A DNA stretch of 41,810 nucleotides from Marilutibacter chinensis (GTDB taxonomy: Bacteria; Pseudomonadota; Gammaproteobacteria; Xanthomonadales; Xanthomonadaceae), in NCBI RefSeq assembly GCF_021725675.1, contig NZ_JAKJPO010000011.1, positions 1 through 41,810 on the forward strand, read 5' to 3'. The translations under genes and the position numbers were made by a program. Positions 1-8,281 of this stretch are shown here, piece by piece. Each line of letters opens with the position of its first letter. Position 1 is the stretch's first letter. The notes under the pieces are model-generated. The model ran no database searches and was not told where the DNA came from. It saw only the letters and a list, made by a program, of their open reading frames with translations.

Positions 1-133
1 CCGGCCTCGGCTTCACGTAGAAAGCCGATGATTTGTTCTTCGGTAAAGCGCTTTTTCACGTCCAATCTCCTTCAGGGTAGGGATTGGACTCCAAATCGCC
101 GCGCTACTCAAAACCGGGGGGACGTCGGGTACA
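1..133 (-). mobile_element. 5' end of an IS3-family (IS407-like) insertion sequence, cut by the window edge
   Basis: Read on the minus strand, a GTG codon at 59-57 opens a frame beginning V-K-K-R-F-T-E-E-Q-I-I-G-F-L-R-E-A-E, the typical N-terminus of IS3-family OrfA (HTH_Tnp_1) transposase subunits of the IS407 subgroup. A GGAG ribosome-binding sequence lies about 7 bases before it. The untranslated leader runs up to about position 133, where a terminus reading TGTACCCGACGTCCCCCC fits the outer end of such an element. The rest of the element lies outside the window, so intactness, the OrfB frame and the target duplication cannot be judged. The element sits directly against a broken Rhs fragment. 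The family call rests on a recognised N-terminal motif; the exact outer end is inferred. Confidence 0.7.
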
Positions 134-306
134 CCACGCAGCTTGAACTTGAAACGACCGCAGGCGACTGACAGCTTGTTGTTGTACTCATACCAAGTGA
201 TCTTTCCGACCTGGCTCGTCGAAGCCACCACCCGATCCAGTGCGTCCTACGTCATCGTGATCCCTTGCCGGCGGTGCCGGCCACCGTCTTGATAATCTGT
301 GACGAT
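134..306 (-). pseudogene. Degenerate Rhs/YD-repeat fragment
   Basis: About 113 bases here (roughly 184-296) align to the middle of the large rhs gene (roughly 2757-2870) with clear nucleotide similarity, including identical runs such as TGATCTTTCCGACCTGG. The encoded stretch VASTSQVGKITWYEYN corresponds to [16 protein letters not shown] of the intact protein. The copy is dead: the codon matching the Tyr of the T-Y-D-A-L-D block is TAG, and one base is missing near 260 relative to the intact gene. It begins right after the stop of the lipoprotein gene and ends at the IS terminus. It matches an internal repeat region of rhs, not its C-terminal tip. The likely explanation is a remnant of a second, duplicated rhs gene truncated by IS insertion. 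Confidence 0.75.
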
Positions 307-753
307 TCACCTTGCTCCGGAGCAACCACCATACACGCGCGTAAGATTGCGTCCGTCAGCACGGACAAGAATCGCGCTTCTCTCAAGTTTTCCGCACTCG
401 CCAAAATGGCTATACAGGACGACTATGGATTCGCCCTCTTGAAAGGCTGAGTAAACACCTGCGGAACTGTCCTTCACCGCACGCACCACATAGAAATCAC
501 CCTCCATGCCGGACAAGCGTGGAACTTCGTTCGCCAATTGCTGTGCGTTTAACTTAATCACTGGCGCTGAATCCAAAAGCCTTAATAGATTAACCAATTC
601 AGCTGAGTTTGGAATCACCATTCGAGAATCCTCGACTCGATTTTGCTCAGTCGGGACGATTTTTATCGACGGATCCACCCAATGACTTTCGCCAATCACT
701 GTGGTGCTGCAGGCACTAGAAAGCATGCAGATAAGAAGTAGAAATTTTTTCAT
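307..753 (-). CDS. Small lipoprotein, candidate immunity protein of the Rhs toxin
   Basis: The 148-aa product starts MKKFLLLICMLSSACSTT, a lipoprotein signal with a lipobox (LSSA-C) and predicted acylation at about Cys15. The mature part has no domain I recognise; it is mixed alpha/beta in appearance with three further cysteines (in FGECGK and YGGCSG and at the lipid site). The gene starts 8 bases after the stop of the rhs gene on the same strand, so the two are almost certainly co-transcribed. Small genes in this position after polymorphic toxin genes usually encode the cognate immunity protein. A periplasm-facing lipoprotein would make sense if the toxin domain acts in the periplasm or arrives through the outer membrane. 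Base composition is lower in GC than the backbone genes. The function is inferred from position only. Confidence 0.6.
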   Translation of the reverse strand: MKKFLLLICMLSSACSTTVIGESHWVDPSIKIVPTEQNRVEDSRMVIPNSAELVNLLRLLDSAPVIKLNAQQLANEVPRLSGMEGDFYVVRAVKDSSAGVYSAFQEGESIVVLYSHFGECGKLERSAILVRADGRNLTRVYGGCSGAR

Positions 754-761
754 GATTCACC

Positions 762-3700
762 TCAATCACAGTCAAGTGCGGCCTTAATGGCATCCCGAAC
801 CCGATCGTCAACAGCACCCATGTAATCACCCATGATGTTTCCCTCCCAGCCAGGGACAGGGGTACTGGTTCGCGGATTAGTCGATGTGATGTCGTACATG
901 TCGTAGCGCCCTTGGAACTTGAATTTCATCAAATGACCAGCCTCATGAGCATAAGTCCATGGATCGCTTGCGGTGTACCAAGTTCCCCTGCTGTCACCCA
1001 CAACATGTGACACTCCCGTACCGGAAACGAGAGTGATCTTGTTTGCTCTCCAGCCTTTTGCTTGGGTGACTGTCACTTGGAAACCTGGAGCGGACCACGT
1101 GGATTCAATAGTCGAAATGATCGTGGCTACTATCTCAGGAGTTACAGCGTCTCCCTTAAACTCAATTGGTATGTTGATCGAAACGCCGTTGCCGGTGCAT
1201 TCGCACTTTGCCTTTAGGCCAGCAGGATCTATCTTGCTGACCGGATTCCCGCCCACATAGGCGTAGGTATTCGCGCCGCCGGCTAGTCCGATCGGGTCGG
1301 ACTGGATATAGCGACCGGTATACGGGTCATAGTCGCGGAAGCCATTTTGATGCAGCCCCGACTCGGCGTCATAGTACTGCCCAGGAAAGCGGATATTCAG
1401 GCTACCCACGCCCCCCAAGTCGTTCTGCGGGATACTCGTATCGAACGCGTAGTTGTTCGCCCGCCAGACCCGGACTTTATTCTGGGCGGTCACGTGTTCA
1501 GGCCGGCCCAGATGGTCGTTATGCACGTAGTGCTTGCTTGCAGCATCGTCGATAAACCCAAGGAGTTCCCCACCCAGCCAGACATAGTGCCGCCAATGAT
1601 GCGTACCGCCGCTGGTTACACCGCCCTTCTCGGCCACCAACTGGCCGCCAGGCCCGTAGATGTAGAACGTATTCTTTGGCGCTCCTTGGGTCTTGTAGAC
1701 CCTTTGGCCCAACGCGTTGAACACATAGGTCGTCTTGACGCCTCCCTTCGTCACCGTATCCAGTCGGTTGAATGCATCGTAGGTATAGGTACGGAAGCTG
1801 CCTTCCTGGATGATGTTGCCGTTGCCATCGTATTGCAGCGCAAGATTGCGCCCGCCCGATAGGTTCATCAGCCGATTGCTGGCAGTTTCTGTGGTGTGGC
1901 TGGTCAGCGCTCCATTGCGAACCTGGTCAAGCCGATTGCCATTGGGATCCCAACTGAAAGACTGGTTCGTACTCGGATTGCCTCCAACCGTAGTCAGAAG
2001 CCGCCCTACGGCGTCGTATGTCAGGCTTTGGGTTTGCCCGCTGATAAGGCCGTTGGTGATCTTGCTGATCCTTCCCACCTCGTCGTACAGATAGGTCAGC
2101 ACATGTTCACTGGTGCTGCCATTCTGGGTGTACAGGCCGGTTAACCGGCCATCGGTGTCAAAAGTCCGGGTATGAGTTAGACCATTGCCATAGGTCAATC
2201 CAGCCATCGCGCCGAGCGGCCGGTAGTTGATATTGCTGGCCAGCGTGTGGGCGACACCGTTGATCGTCGCCGTCACCGCCTTGACTCGACCGTAGCTGTA
2301 CCCATAACCGACCGACACGTTACCAGGGTAGCTGATCCCGGTCAGTCGGCCCATGTTGTCGTAGGCATAGCCCTGGTCGAAACCCGCGGTGCCGCCAATC
2401 CGCTGATGCTGGGTCGCGAGCAGCCCTTCAGGTGTGTAGGTGTAATCGAGTTGGCCGTACCAGTCCCACACTTGGCATAGGCGTCCCTTACCGTTGGTGC
2501 AGGTGTCGTAGGTAAACCGGTGCTCTTTGTCGTTGGTCGTCCGGTTCACCAGTCGGCCTAGGCTGTCGTAGCCGAACGTCGTGGCCACGCCATTCGCGCG
2601 CGTCATTTTCATCATCTGCCCGGCCGCATCGTACTCGAACATCGTGGTTCCCGTGTCCGGACTGTGCTGGGCCCAGATCTGCCCGAATCCATCACGAACG
2701 TATGTCGTCACGCGCCCACGAGGATCCGTCACCTTGGTCAGCTGCCCAGCCACGTTGTACTCAAAGCGGGTGATCTTTCCGACCTGGTCCGTCGAGGCTA
2801 CCACCCGATCCAGCGCATCGTAGGTCAGCGTGACCTTCTTGCCGGCAGCATCGGTCACCGTCTTGATATTGCCGTTGTCGTCGTAGGTGTAGGTCGAGCT
2901 CGATCCATTGTTGCCCCGGGAAGCGCGTGGTCGGCTCAGCTCGTCGTAGTCGGTCAGGGCCTGGTACTTGAGCACGGGGGACACCACCCACACCTGCTCC
3001 GGGATGTACTCGGGCTCGTTGCACTCGCTCTGCGGCGCGCCCCTTGGATTCAGACACTCAAAACGGAACTGGGTTTCGTAGTGCCCCTCAGTAGCGTAGT
3101 CCTGCACCTTCGTGACGTTGCTCGCCAAGTCGTAGGTGTACCGGCGCTCTTCCTTGATGCCGTCGCCCGCCAGAATTCCGGACGAGTCGATATACGTCCT
3201 GGTCAGACGGCGGCTCCAATCGTACTCGGACTTGGTCTCCATACCGTCCGGCGTTTTAACAGTGATCAGGTCACCATTGCCGTTGTAAGTGTACAGGGTA
3301 TCGGCGGCCACACCGTTGTAGTAAGTGCGCACTTTGGTGACGCGGTTGCGCGAGTCATAGGTGAAGTCCGTGACCGCACCATTGACGTCAGTAATGCGGC
3401 CTGGCTGCCCCAGACCATTGTGATTGCTGTAGCGCCGGATATGACCCAGGCTGTTCTTGACCCAAATGAGGTTGCCGACGCCGTCGTAGCCACTCACCAC
3501 GGCATCGCCGGAGCCAGGGATCGGGCCGTCGACCGTGATGGTGGCGATCATCCCATTCGTGTGCTTGGTGTACGTGTACGTCGTGGTCCGGGATTGATTC
3601 GCCACGCCATTGGCGGACAGGTTGGTCACCGTGACCGAAGCCACCCGGTTGTCCGCTGTGTAGGTGTAGCTGGTGCGGACGTGATTGGTGCCCGAGGCAG

Positions 3701-5195
3701 TGCCGCTGACCGTCATGCTCGTGATGCGGTTCTTGGCCGCATCCCAGGCATAGGTCGTCTTGCGGGCCGCGGCAGTTCCGTAGCCCTCGACCTTCTGGGT
3801 CAACTGGCCCTTCGCGTTGTAGGTGAATGTCGTGTCGTTGCCGTTGAAGTCCGATTTGAGTTGCGGATAGCCGTTGCTGTCGTACGTCGTCTCCGAGTAC
3901 ATCGTGCTCGGACAGTAGGTACTGGGCTGCCCCGTAATGGTCCGCGGCCGGCCGTTCTCGAAGGTGTACGTCGTCTTCTTGCCGAGCGGGTTGGTCTCGA
4001 CGACGGTCAGCAGGCCGTTCGCCCCGGCCGTGTAGCCGAACGTGAAGCGCTCGTTGGAACCATGCTTGCTCTGGGTGGCATATCCCGAGGAGTTGTAGGC
4101 GAAAGTCGAAAAGCGAACGCCATTGAAAGACTTGCCGGTCAAGGCGCCCGGGTACGTGGAGTACTCGTAGTGATAGGCCATGGTTGTGGCCGGCGTTCCC
4201 GGCCGGGCACTGGCCGCCAACCGATGCAGTCCGGTGCCGAACTGATTGGCCGTATAACTGTAGCCGTGCTGGTTGCCGGCCGGGTCACGCACCGCCGTCA
4301 GTTGGCCGTTGCTCCAGGTGAACTCGACGTAGCGCCCTGAAGTATGGGTCACCCGTGTCGGATAGGTGCCGTTGTAGGTGTAGGTCCATTTGATGCCATG
4401 CTCGCTGACAACCTCATGGATCCGCCCCGTGGTGCCGTAGGTCTCGACGAGATTGTCTTCCGCGTAGAGCGTGAAGCTGGAGCCGTTGTTGACGATCTTG
4501 GCGATCGGGCTGGGCTTGTCCTCGTAGAAGACGCCATCGGTTCCCTTGATGAATTTGATGATCCGGCCGTCCGGACGCCAGGCATAAATGACCGTATTGG
4601 TGCCGATCTGGCAGGCCCCACCGCCCGGGCGCGGGAAACAGGCGTTGATCGCAGTACTGCCAAACGTCAGGAAGTAATCGAAATTGCTGACCCAGTGCTT
4701 GCCGAACAGGCCCACGCCTTCCCAGTAATGGTTGTACGTGCGCTTGAGGTGCAGGGCCATCTCGCCACTGGTAGCAAAGTCTTGCTCGGGCTCGATCTTG
4801 TTCCCCGTTGAAAGCACGATGGGGTTGCCGCTGGTTATAGGTGCATCAGAGACCGCGGATTTGGGACAGGTCGTACCCGGTGCGGGCGCGACCGCCAGAC
4901 CGTTGTCGTTTTTAATCCCACCATTCTGCTCGAGTTCGCTGCCGCCTCCTCCATGCCCGCCTTCGTTTCCTCCATGACCACGGCCACCACGGACACCACC
5001 GTCATAAGTGCGCTCGCACGAGCGCCCGTCAAAATAGGTGGCGATCTTATCGCCATTGCTGTAATAGTCGGAATAGTGCACATAGCAAGTAACACCGGCT
5101 TGTGCGACACCGCTTGGGAAGAAGCTCGCCAAAAAGAAGGCAGATACCGCAATGAACGCGCGGGCCGACATCGAAATTACTTTACTCCTTCTCAT
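762..5195 (-). CDS. Secreted Rhs/YD-repeat protein with C-terminal metallopeptidase-like toxin tip
   Basis: The 1477-aa protein has a signal peptide (hydrophobic [14 protein letters not shown], cleavage near AQA), then a Gly/His-rich linker. A DUF6531-like block around residues 120-190 contains [20 protein letters not shown] long array of YD repeats follows, ending in the Rhs core signature [19 protein letters not shown] ... DPAGL near 1325. The last ~150 residues are unlike the repeats and hold HEAGH at about 1417-1421, followed by GRYDMYD and [11 protein letters not shown]. That order (HExxH, downstream Asp/Tyr, GWE-N-IMG) resembles zinc metallopeptidase tips of polymorphic toxins. Rhs shells encapsulate and deliver such C-terminal toxins; the N-terminal signal points to Sec export, not loading on a type VI spike. 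The start at 5195 has GAGG about 7 bases upstream. The repeat protein call is certain; the peptidase toxin role is inferred from motifs. Confidence 0.88.
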   Translation of the reverse strand: MRRSKVISMSARAFIAVSAFFLASFFPSGVAQAGVTCYVHYSDYYSNGDKIATYFDGRSCERTYDGGVRGGRGHGGNEGGHGGGGSELEQNGGIKNDNGLAVAPAPGTTCPKSAVSDAPITSGNPIVLSTGNKIEPEQDFATSGEMALHLKRTYNHYWEGVGLFGKHWVSNFDYFLTFGSTAINACFPRPGGGACQIGTNTVIYAWRPDGRIIKFIKGTDGVFYEDKPSPIAKIVNNGSSFTLYAEDNLVETYGTTGRIHEVVSEHGIKWTYTYNGTYPTRVTHTSGRYVEFTWSNGQLTAVRDPAGNQHGYSYTANQFGTGLHRLAASARPGTPATTMAYHYEYSTYPGALTGKSFNGVRFSTFAYNSSGYATQSKHGSNERFTFGYTAGANGLLTVVETNPLGKKTTYTFENGRPRTITGQPSTYCPSTMYSETTYDSNGYPQLKSDFNGNDTTFTYNAKGQLTQKVEGYGTAAARKTTYAWDAAKNRITSMTVSGTASGTNHVRTSYTYTADNRVASVTVTNLSANGVANQSRTTTYTYTKHTNGMIATITVDGPIPGSGDAVVSGYDGVGNLIWVKNSLGHIRRYSNHNGLGQPGRITDVNGAVTDFTYDSRNRVTKVRTYYNGVAADTLYTYNGNGDLITVKTPDGMETKSEYDWSRRLTRTYIDSSGILAGDGIKEERRYTYDLASNVTKVQDYATEGHYETQFRFECLNPRGAPQSECNEPEYIPEQVWVVSPVLKYQALTDYDELSRPRASRGNNGSSSTYTYDDNGNIKTVTDAAGKKVTLTYDALDRVVASTDQVGKITRFEYNVAGQLTKVTDPRGRVTTYVRDGFGQIWAQHSPDTGTTMFEYDAAGQMMKMTRANGVATTFGYDSLGRLVNRTTNDKEHRFTYDTCTNGKGRLCQVWDWYGQLDYTYTPEGLLATQHQRIGGTAGFDQGYAYDNMGRLTGISYPGNVSVGYGYSYGRVKAVTATINGVAHTLASNINYRPLGAMAGLTYGNGLTHTRTFDTDGRLTGLYTQNGSTSEHVLTYLYDEVGRISKITNGLISGQTQSLTYDAVGRLLTTVGGNPSTNQSFSWDPNGNRLDQVRNGALTSHTTETASNRLMNLSGGRNLALQYDGNGNIIQEGSFRTYTYDAFNRLDTVTKGGVKTTYVFNALGQRVYKTQGAPKNTFYIYGPGGQLVAEKGGVTSGGTHHWRHYVWLGGELLGFIDDAASKHYVHNDHLGRPEHVTAQNKVRVWRANNYAFDTSIPQNDLGGVGSLNIRFPGQYYDAESGLHQNGFRDYDPYTGRYIQSDPIGLAGGANTYAYVGGNPVSKIDPAGLKAKCECTGNGVSINIPIEFKGDAVTPEIVATIISTIESTWSAPGFQVTVTQAKGWRANKITLVSGTGVSHVVGDSRGTWYTASDPWTYAHEAGHLMKFKFQGRYDMYDITSTNPRTSTPVPGWEGNIMGDYMGAVDDRVRDAIKAALDCD

Positions 5196-5415
5196 CCTTG
5201 TTCCTCTTTTCTTAGCTTACTTGTAATCGACCTCATGCCCACTTGAGTTGGCCCGCTCAGTAATGACGAGAAAATCGCGCCGAACTCAATACAAAAGCAT
5301 GCAACTGCGGGATTCCGCTCTTCGGGCAACTCGATAGTTCGCCGCCAGGCCGATGGAATCAGTTCGGATACGGTGCTTCATTGAAAGGCTTCCCCATGTC
5401 GATGTTGAGCGGCCG
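5196..5415. other. Intergenic region upstream of rhs
   Basis: This stretch should hold the minus-strand promoter of rhs, but I cannot point to a convincing -35/-10 pair. A weak open frame on the minus strand (5286-5477) shows no recognisable protein pattern and was not called. A GCGGCCGC palindrome lies at 5410-5417. Nothing else is supported. Confidence 0.4.
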
Positions 5416-5556
5416 CTACGCAGCGAAACGGCATGCGTTCGCAGCAGGCGCCGATAGGACATGACACGGCGCCGCACCGCAGGTGATGTTGATATTGACG
5501 GTGCCGGCGACGATGCTGCCGGACACGAATTGGCCGACAGCGACGCGGTACGTCAC
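5416..5556 (-). CDS. Small ORF overlapping the end of the phage repressor gene
   Basis: A 46-codon frame starts at a GTG (5556-5554) that overlaps the TGA stop of the upstream repressor gene in a GTGA junction, typical of translational coupling. The product reads VTYRVAVGQFVSGSIVAGTV and continues NINITCGAAPCHVL to a TAG at 5416-5418. It has three cysteines and a short hydrophobic central stretch. I do not recognise a family. The coupling is the only support; it could be a chance frame. Confidence 0.35.
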   Translation of the reverse strand: MTYRVAVGQFVSGSIVAGTVNINITCGAAPCHVLSAPAANACRFAA

Positions 5557-5984
5557 TTCTTCTTCCCCCCTTTTTTGCCGCCGACGTTGAACGTCAGAGG
5601 TGCGGTGATGGTCTGGCCGCCCTGCATCACATTGCCGATCTCACTGCTCTGGATGGCAAACGAGGGATCCGTCTCCTGGCTGACCGCCACGGTCCCTAAC
5701 GCCGCCGCGACCGCTGTTCGCACTGCCGGCGGCGCCGCGCGATAGCGACGCAGCAGCTCGGCCTCATCGGTCTTGAGGGTTGGGGCCGGAACACCGGTCA
5801 GCACATACAACACATCCACGCCGATGCCCGCCAGCGCTGTGAGGTAGTCGGAGTCGGGCGCGCGTTCGCCCTTTTCGTAACGGATCTGTGCGGTCCGGTT
5901 CAGGCCAGCGGCGACCGCCATCTCTTCTTGCTTAAGCCCGAGGCGAGTGCGTTCTTCCCTAAGCCTCTCGGCCAAAGTTCCCAT
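5553..5984 (-). CDS. XRE-family phage-type repressor
   Basis: The 143-aa protein has an N-terminal helix-turn-helix of the XRE/Cro-CI type at about residues 5-60 (LAERLREERTRLGLKQEEMA, then NRTAQIRYEKGERAPDSDYL). It is followed by a segment typical of short P2-like phage repressors of xanthomonads (GVDVLYVLTG) and a basic Lys/Gly tail (GGKKGGKKK). There is no RecA-dependent peptidase (LexA/S24) domain, so induction would not be by self-cleavage. It is divergent from the Cro/Cox-like gene at 6066, the usual layout of a lysogeny switch. It probably binds the 81-base region between them. As the phage is largely missing, it may now only control itself and its neighbour. Confidence 0.85.
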   Translation of the reverse strand: MGTLAERLREERTRLGLKQEEMAVAAGLNRTAQIRYEKGERAPDSDYLTALAGIGVDVLYVLTGVPAPTLKTDEAELLRRYRAAPPAVRTAVAAALGTVAVSQETDPSFAIQSSEIGNVMQGGQTITAPLTFNVGGKKGGKKK

Positions 5985-6065
5985 TTGAAATCAATACCCC
6001 TTGACAATGTTCTCAAACGGAGACATCATCTGTCCCGAATTGAACCATTTCACACTTTTTAGCCT
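5985..6065. promoter_or_regulatory. Divergent phage switch region with candidate operator
   Basis: The gap between the repressor and the Cro/Cox-like gene is AT-richer than the surroundings. It contains TTGACA at 6001-6006 (a consensus -35) for rightward transcription and a short inverted repeat TCTC-aaacg-GAGA at 6011-6023 placed where a repressor would block RNA polymerase. The matching -10 is poor (CATCAT at about 6024-6029). The operator assignment is inferred from position and symmetry. Confidence 0.45.
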
Positions 6066-6293
6066 ATGCATCATGTGAAGAGCAATCGTGTCCGGTCAGC
6101 CGATGAGGTCCGCAAGGACTTCGAGCGGAAAGGCATCACGATCATGAGCTTTGCCCGTGATCACGGACTAAGCCCGGGCATCGTCTACCAGCTGCTGAGC
6201 GGCCAGAAGAAAGGTCGCCGCGGCGAAGCGCACCGCGCGGCGGTGCTGCTGGGCATGAAAGAAGGGGTGATCGAACAGGGGGCCGATGCATGA
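6066..6293 (+). CDS. Small phage DNA-binding protein (Cro/Cox-like)
   Basis: The 75-aa product has a single HTH-like segment: ADEVRKDFERKGITIMSFAR, then LSPGIVYQLLSGQKKGRRGEAHRAAVLLGMKEG. This pattern (DF-x-x-K/R-G-x-x-x-x-x-FAR, 'GRRGEAH-x-AAVLLG') is that of small regulators sitting opposite XRE repressors in P2-like prophages of xanthomonads. They act as Cro-like or Cox-like switches (repressing the repressor gene and sometimes directing excision). It is divergent from the repressor gene and overlaps the next gene by an ATGA junction, so it is the first gene of a rightward phage operon. Confidence 0.75.
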   Translation: MHHVKSNRVRSADEVRKDFERKGITIMSFARDHGLSPGIVYQLLSGQKKGRRGEAHRAAVLLGMKEGVIEQGADA

Positions 6294-6574
6294 GCGCCGC
6301 GAAGGGGCCGGGCATGCGCTGCCCGCATTGCTAATCGCGCTGCGATATCCGCAGCAGTCGCGTCCTGACGCCGGTGTACCGCGAGGTCACCTACGCCTGC
6401 CGCAACTTTCACTGCGGTCACGTCTTCGTCTGCAACCTGGAGGCGGTCCGCACGCTTTCGCCGAGCGCGATCCCCGACCCCGAGGTGCAGCTCCCCCTGT
6501 CCTCCCACGTGCGCCGCGACATGCTCGCGCACCAGTTGCAGCACCACGTCGAGGCCGCCTATGAGCCCGCATGA
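6290..6574 (+). pseudogene. Ogr/Delta-like zinc-finger activator broken by an in-frame stop
   Basis: Starting from the ATG in the ATGA overlap with the previous gene, the frame reads MSAAKGPGMRCPHC, then a TAA codon at 6332-6334, then continues in the same frame as SRCDIRSSRVLTPVYREVTY, ACRNFHCGHVFVCNLEAV and so on to a TGA at 6572-6574. The whole is a 95-codon Ogr/Delta protein: CPHC and C-x4-C zinc ligands, the Y-x-x-C-N/R-x-x-x-C-G-H-x-F-V core, and a C-terminal tail. These proteins activate late promoters in P2-like phages. A single nonsense codon splits it right after the first zinc knuckle; a downstream GTG could restart a 73-aa product, but it would lack two zinc-binding cysteines. A base-calling error cannot be excluded. 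Confidence 0.8.
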
Positions 6575-6636
6575 CCCCACGATCAGCGCCCGGGGCCTGA
6601 TACGCCTGATCCGACATCACCGAATGGCCGCATCAA

Positions 6637-6723
6637 TGGTACCGGAGGTGGGACTCGAACCCACAAGGTTTTTAGGCCGGCGGATTTTGAATCCGCTGCG
6701 TCTACCAGTTCCGCCACTCCGGC
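6637..6723 (-). tRNA. tRNA-Leu (anticodon CAA)
   Basis: The minus strand gives an 87-nt tRNA with encoded CCA. The acceptor stem is GCCGGAG/CTCCGGT, the D-arm contains GGCGGAACTGGTAGACGC and the anticodon loop is TTCAAAA within a GCGGA/TCCGC stem. A long variable arm is typical of leucine tRNAs, and the T-arm is GTGGGTTCGAGTCCCAC. The anticodon CAA reads UUG. It closely follows the E. coli tRNA-Leu(CAA) pattern. Phage-derived genes abut its 3' side. Confidence 0.95.
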
Positions 6724-7060
6724 GCGGCCCGGCAGTATAGCCGAGTGCCGGTGGCGCGGGAACGTGGCGGATGCCGCCGTCCCCCACTACATCACCTCCC
6801 AGCGGTCATGGCTGCGCCGGTGTCGAGATGCAGGTGGAACGCGCCGGACAGGAGCCGTATCTGGCCGGACCGCCCGGATGGATGCGGGCGACCCGGCGCG
6901 GAACGGGCCCGGTGTGGCCACAGGGCCGGCAATGAGAAGACCCGGTCTCCCAAGTCTCCGTCGCTTGGTCGGCCGGGCCTTCTTGGCCGGGCAGGTTGCG
7001 CAGGCTTGTGCCTGTGTCAGGCTTTACCTGAGTCGCCGTCCTGTCCGGTGATCCGATCCT
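6724..7060. other. Gap between tRNA-Leu and the aminopeptidase gene
   Basis: Apart from the tRNA promoter I see no gene here. It holds a perfect 10-bp palindrome TGTGGCCACA at 6913-6922, a direct repeat GGCCGGG on either side of CCTTCTT near 6971-6991, and a small hairpin CAGGC-ttgt-GCCTG at 7001-7014. Open frames on both strands are featureless and typical of high-GC chance frames. Confidence 0.4.
6734..6739 (-). promoter_or_regulatory. -10 element of the tRNA-Leu promoter
   Basis: TATACT on the minus strand lies 11 bases before the mature tRNA 5' end, the right distance for a -10 hexamer. No good -35 is visible 17 bases further upstream. Confidence 0.5.
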
Positions 7061-8257
7061 ATGCCGCTCACGCCCGCCCATCGTTACAGTCCTGTGAATG
7101 AACGGGGACCGCTCGTCGGCCGGTTGCGGAGGCCGGCGTCCGCCCCCCGGCCATGCCGCACTGCCCTGCCGGCATCCCCGCCCCGTCCTCTGCACACGCG
7201 CGGCCGTGGCGGCTGGCTCGCGGCATCGATGCTGGCGACGCTGCTGCTCGCCGGCTGTCGTACGCTGGGCTACTACGCGCATGTCGGCCACGGCCAGCTC
7301 GCACTGATGGCACAACGCCAGCCGGTCGCAGCGCTGATCGCCGACGATGCCACCGACCCCGCCCTGCGCAGCCGCCTGGGGGAGCTGCACGATGCCCGGG
7401 CATTCGCATCCGACCGCCTCGGCCTGCCGCGCAATGGCAGCTACACAAGCTATGTCGTACTGCCGGGTCCCTACGTGACCTGGAACGTGTTCGCAGCGCC
7501 GGAGTTCTCGGTCGAGCCGGTGACCCACTGCTTTCCGGTGGCCGGTTGCGTGGCCTATCGCGGCTACTTCGACGCGGCGAAGGCACGGCGCGAGGCCGGG
7601 CGCCTGCAGAGGCTCGGCTACCAGACCTACATCGGCGGCGTGTCCGCCTACTCGACGCTGGGCTGGTTCGACGATCCGCTGCTGAGCAGCATGTTCGCGC
7701 CCGGCCAGGACGACCCGGTCGGCGTGATGTTCCACGAGTTGGTCCACCAGTGGCTGTACCTGCGCGACGACACCGCGTTCAACGAGTCGCTGGCCAGCTT
7801 CGTGCAGCGGCAGGGACTGCGCGAGTGGCGGCAGGCGCGCAACCAGCCGCCGCCCGACCCGGCACTGGGCGCGCACGAGAAGGCATTCATCGGCCGGGCG
7901 CTCGCACTGCGCGAGCGGCTGGCCGCGATCTACCGGCGGCCGATCACCCACGAGGCGATGCGCGAACGGCGCGCGGCGGCGATCGCGGCGTTCCGCCGGT
8001 GGCATGCGGAGGCGCGGCGGACGCATTGGCCGGACGACCCCCGCTTCGACCGCTGGGTGTCGGAGCCGATCGATAACGCCAAGCTGGTGCCGCTGGGGCT
8101 GTACGACCAGTGGGTGCCGGCGTTCGCGACGCTGTTCCGGCAGTCCGGCAGCGACTGGCAGGCGTTCAGGAGCCAGGTCGAGTCGCTGGCCGCGCAGCCC
8201 AGGGCCGCACGCGATGACGGACTGCAGGCCTTGCTGCCGGCCGCACCGGCAGACTGA
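7061..8257 (+). CDS. Predicted lipoprotein aminopeptidase (COG4324/PF10023 type)
   Basis: The protein belongs to the putative aminopeptidase family PF10023: it has the zinc motif HELVHQWLYLRDDTAFNESL, i.e. HExxH followed by the downstream E of a gluzincin (FNESLA), at about residues 224-245. It also has the family sequence LGYYAHVGHGQLALM near the N-terminus. A lipobox (LLLAGC, Cys66 in the longest frame) predicts a lipoprotein. The longest frame begins at ATG 7061, but the ~45 residues before the hydrophobic segment are low-quality sequence, so the true start is probably the in-frame GTG at 7094 or later. The substrate is unknown. The TANGO2-like gene follows after 24 bases and is probably co-transcribed. 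Confidence 0.85.
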   Translation: MPLTPAHRYSPVNERGPLVGRLRRPASAPRPCRTALPASPPRPLHTRGRGGWLAASMLATLLLAGCRTLGYYAHVGHGQLALMAQRQPVAALIADDATDPALRSRLGELHDARAFASDRLGLPRNGSYTSYVVLPGPYVTWNVFAAPEFSVEPVTHCFPVAGCVAYRGYFDAAKARREAGRLQRLGYQTYIGGVSAYSTLGWFDDPLLSSMFAPGQDDPVGVMFHELVHQWLYLRDDTAFNESLASFVQRQGLREWRQARNQPPPDPALGAHEKAFIGRALALRERLAAIYRRPITHEAMRERRAAAIAAFRRWHAEARRTHWPDDPRFDRWVSEPIDNAKLVPLGLYDQWVPAFATLFRQSGSDWQAFRSQVESLAAQPRAARDDGLQALLPAAPAD

Positions 8258-8281
8258 CGGGTTCTCGCCTACCATCGGCGC

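Larger units (their letters stand above)
5416..6636. mobile_element. P2-like prophage regulatory remnant next to tRNA-Leu
   Basis: The block holds an XRE repressor, a divergent Cro/Cox-like gene and an ogr-like gene and ends within about 60 bases of the 3' end of tRNA-Leu(CAA), a usual phage attachment site. A frame starting at 6561 (MSPHDPTISARGLIRLIRHH) that overlaps the ogr end looks like the beginning of the next phage gene, cut off at the tRNA junction. No integrase, replication or structural genes are present in the window. This suggests a deleted prophage or genomic-island end. The boundaries are inferred; I see no matching direct repeat of the tRNA 3' end elsewhere in the window. Confidence 0.55.

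Noticed and set aside
762..5195. Repeated segments inside rhs as a CRISPR-like or tandem DNA repeat
   Set aside because: The repeats are irregular YD codon repeats within one continuous coding frame, without uniform spacers.
6561..6700. Frame MVPEVGLEPTRFLGRR reading through the tRNA, resembling C-termini annotated on some integrases
   Set aside because: The pattern comes from translating the antisense of tRNA-Leu itself; no integrase motifs precede it.
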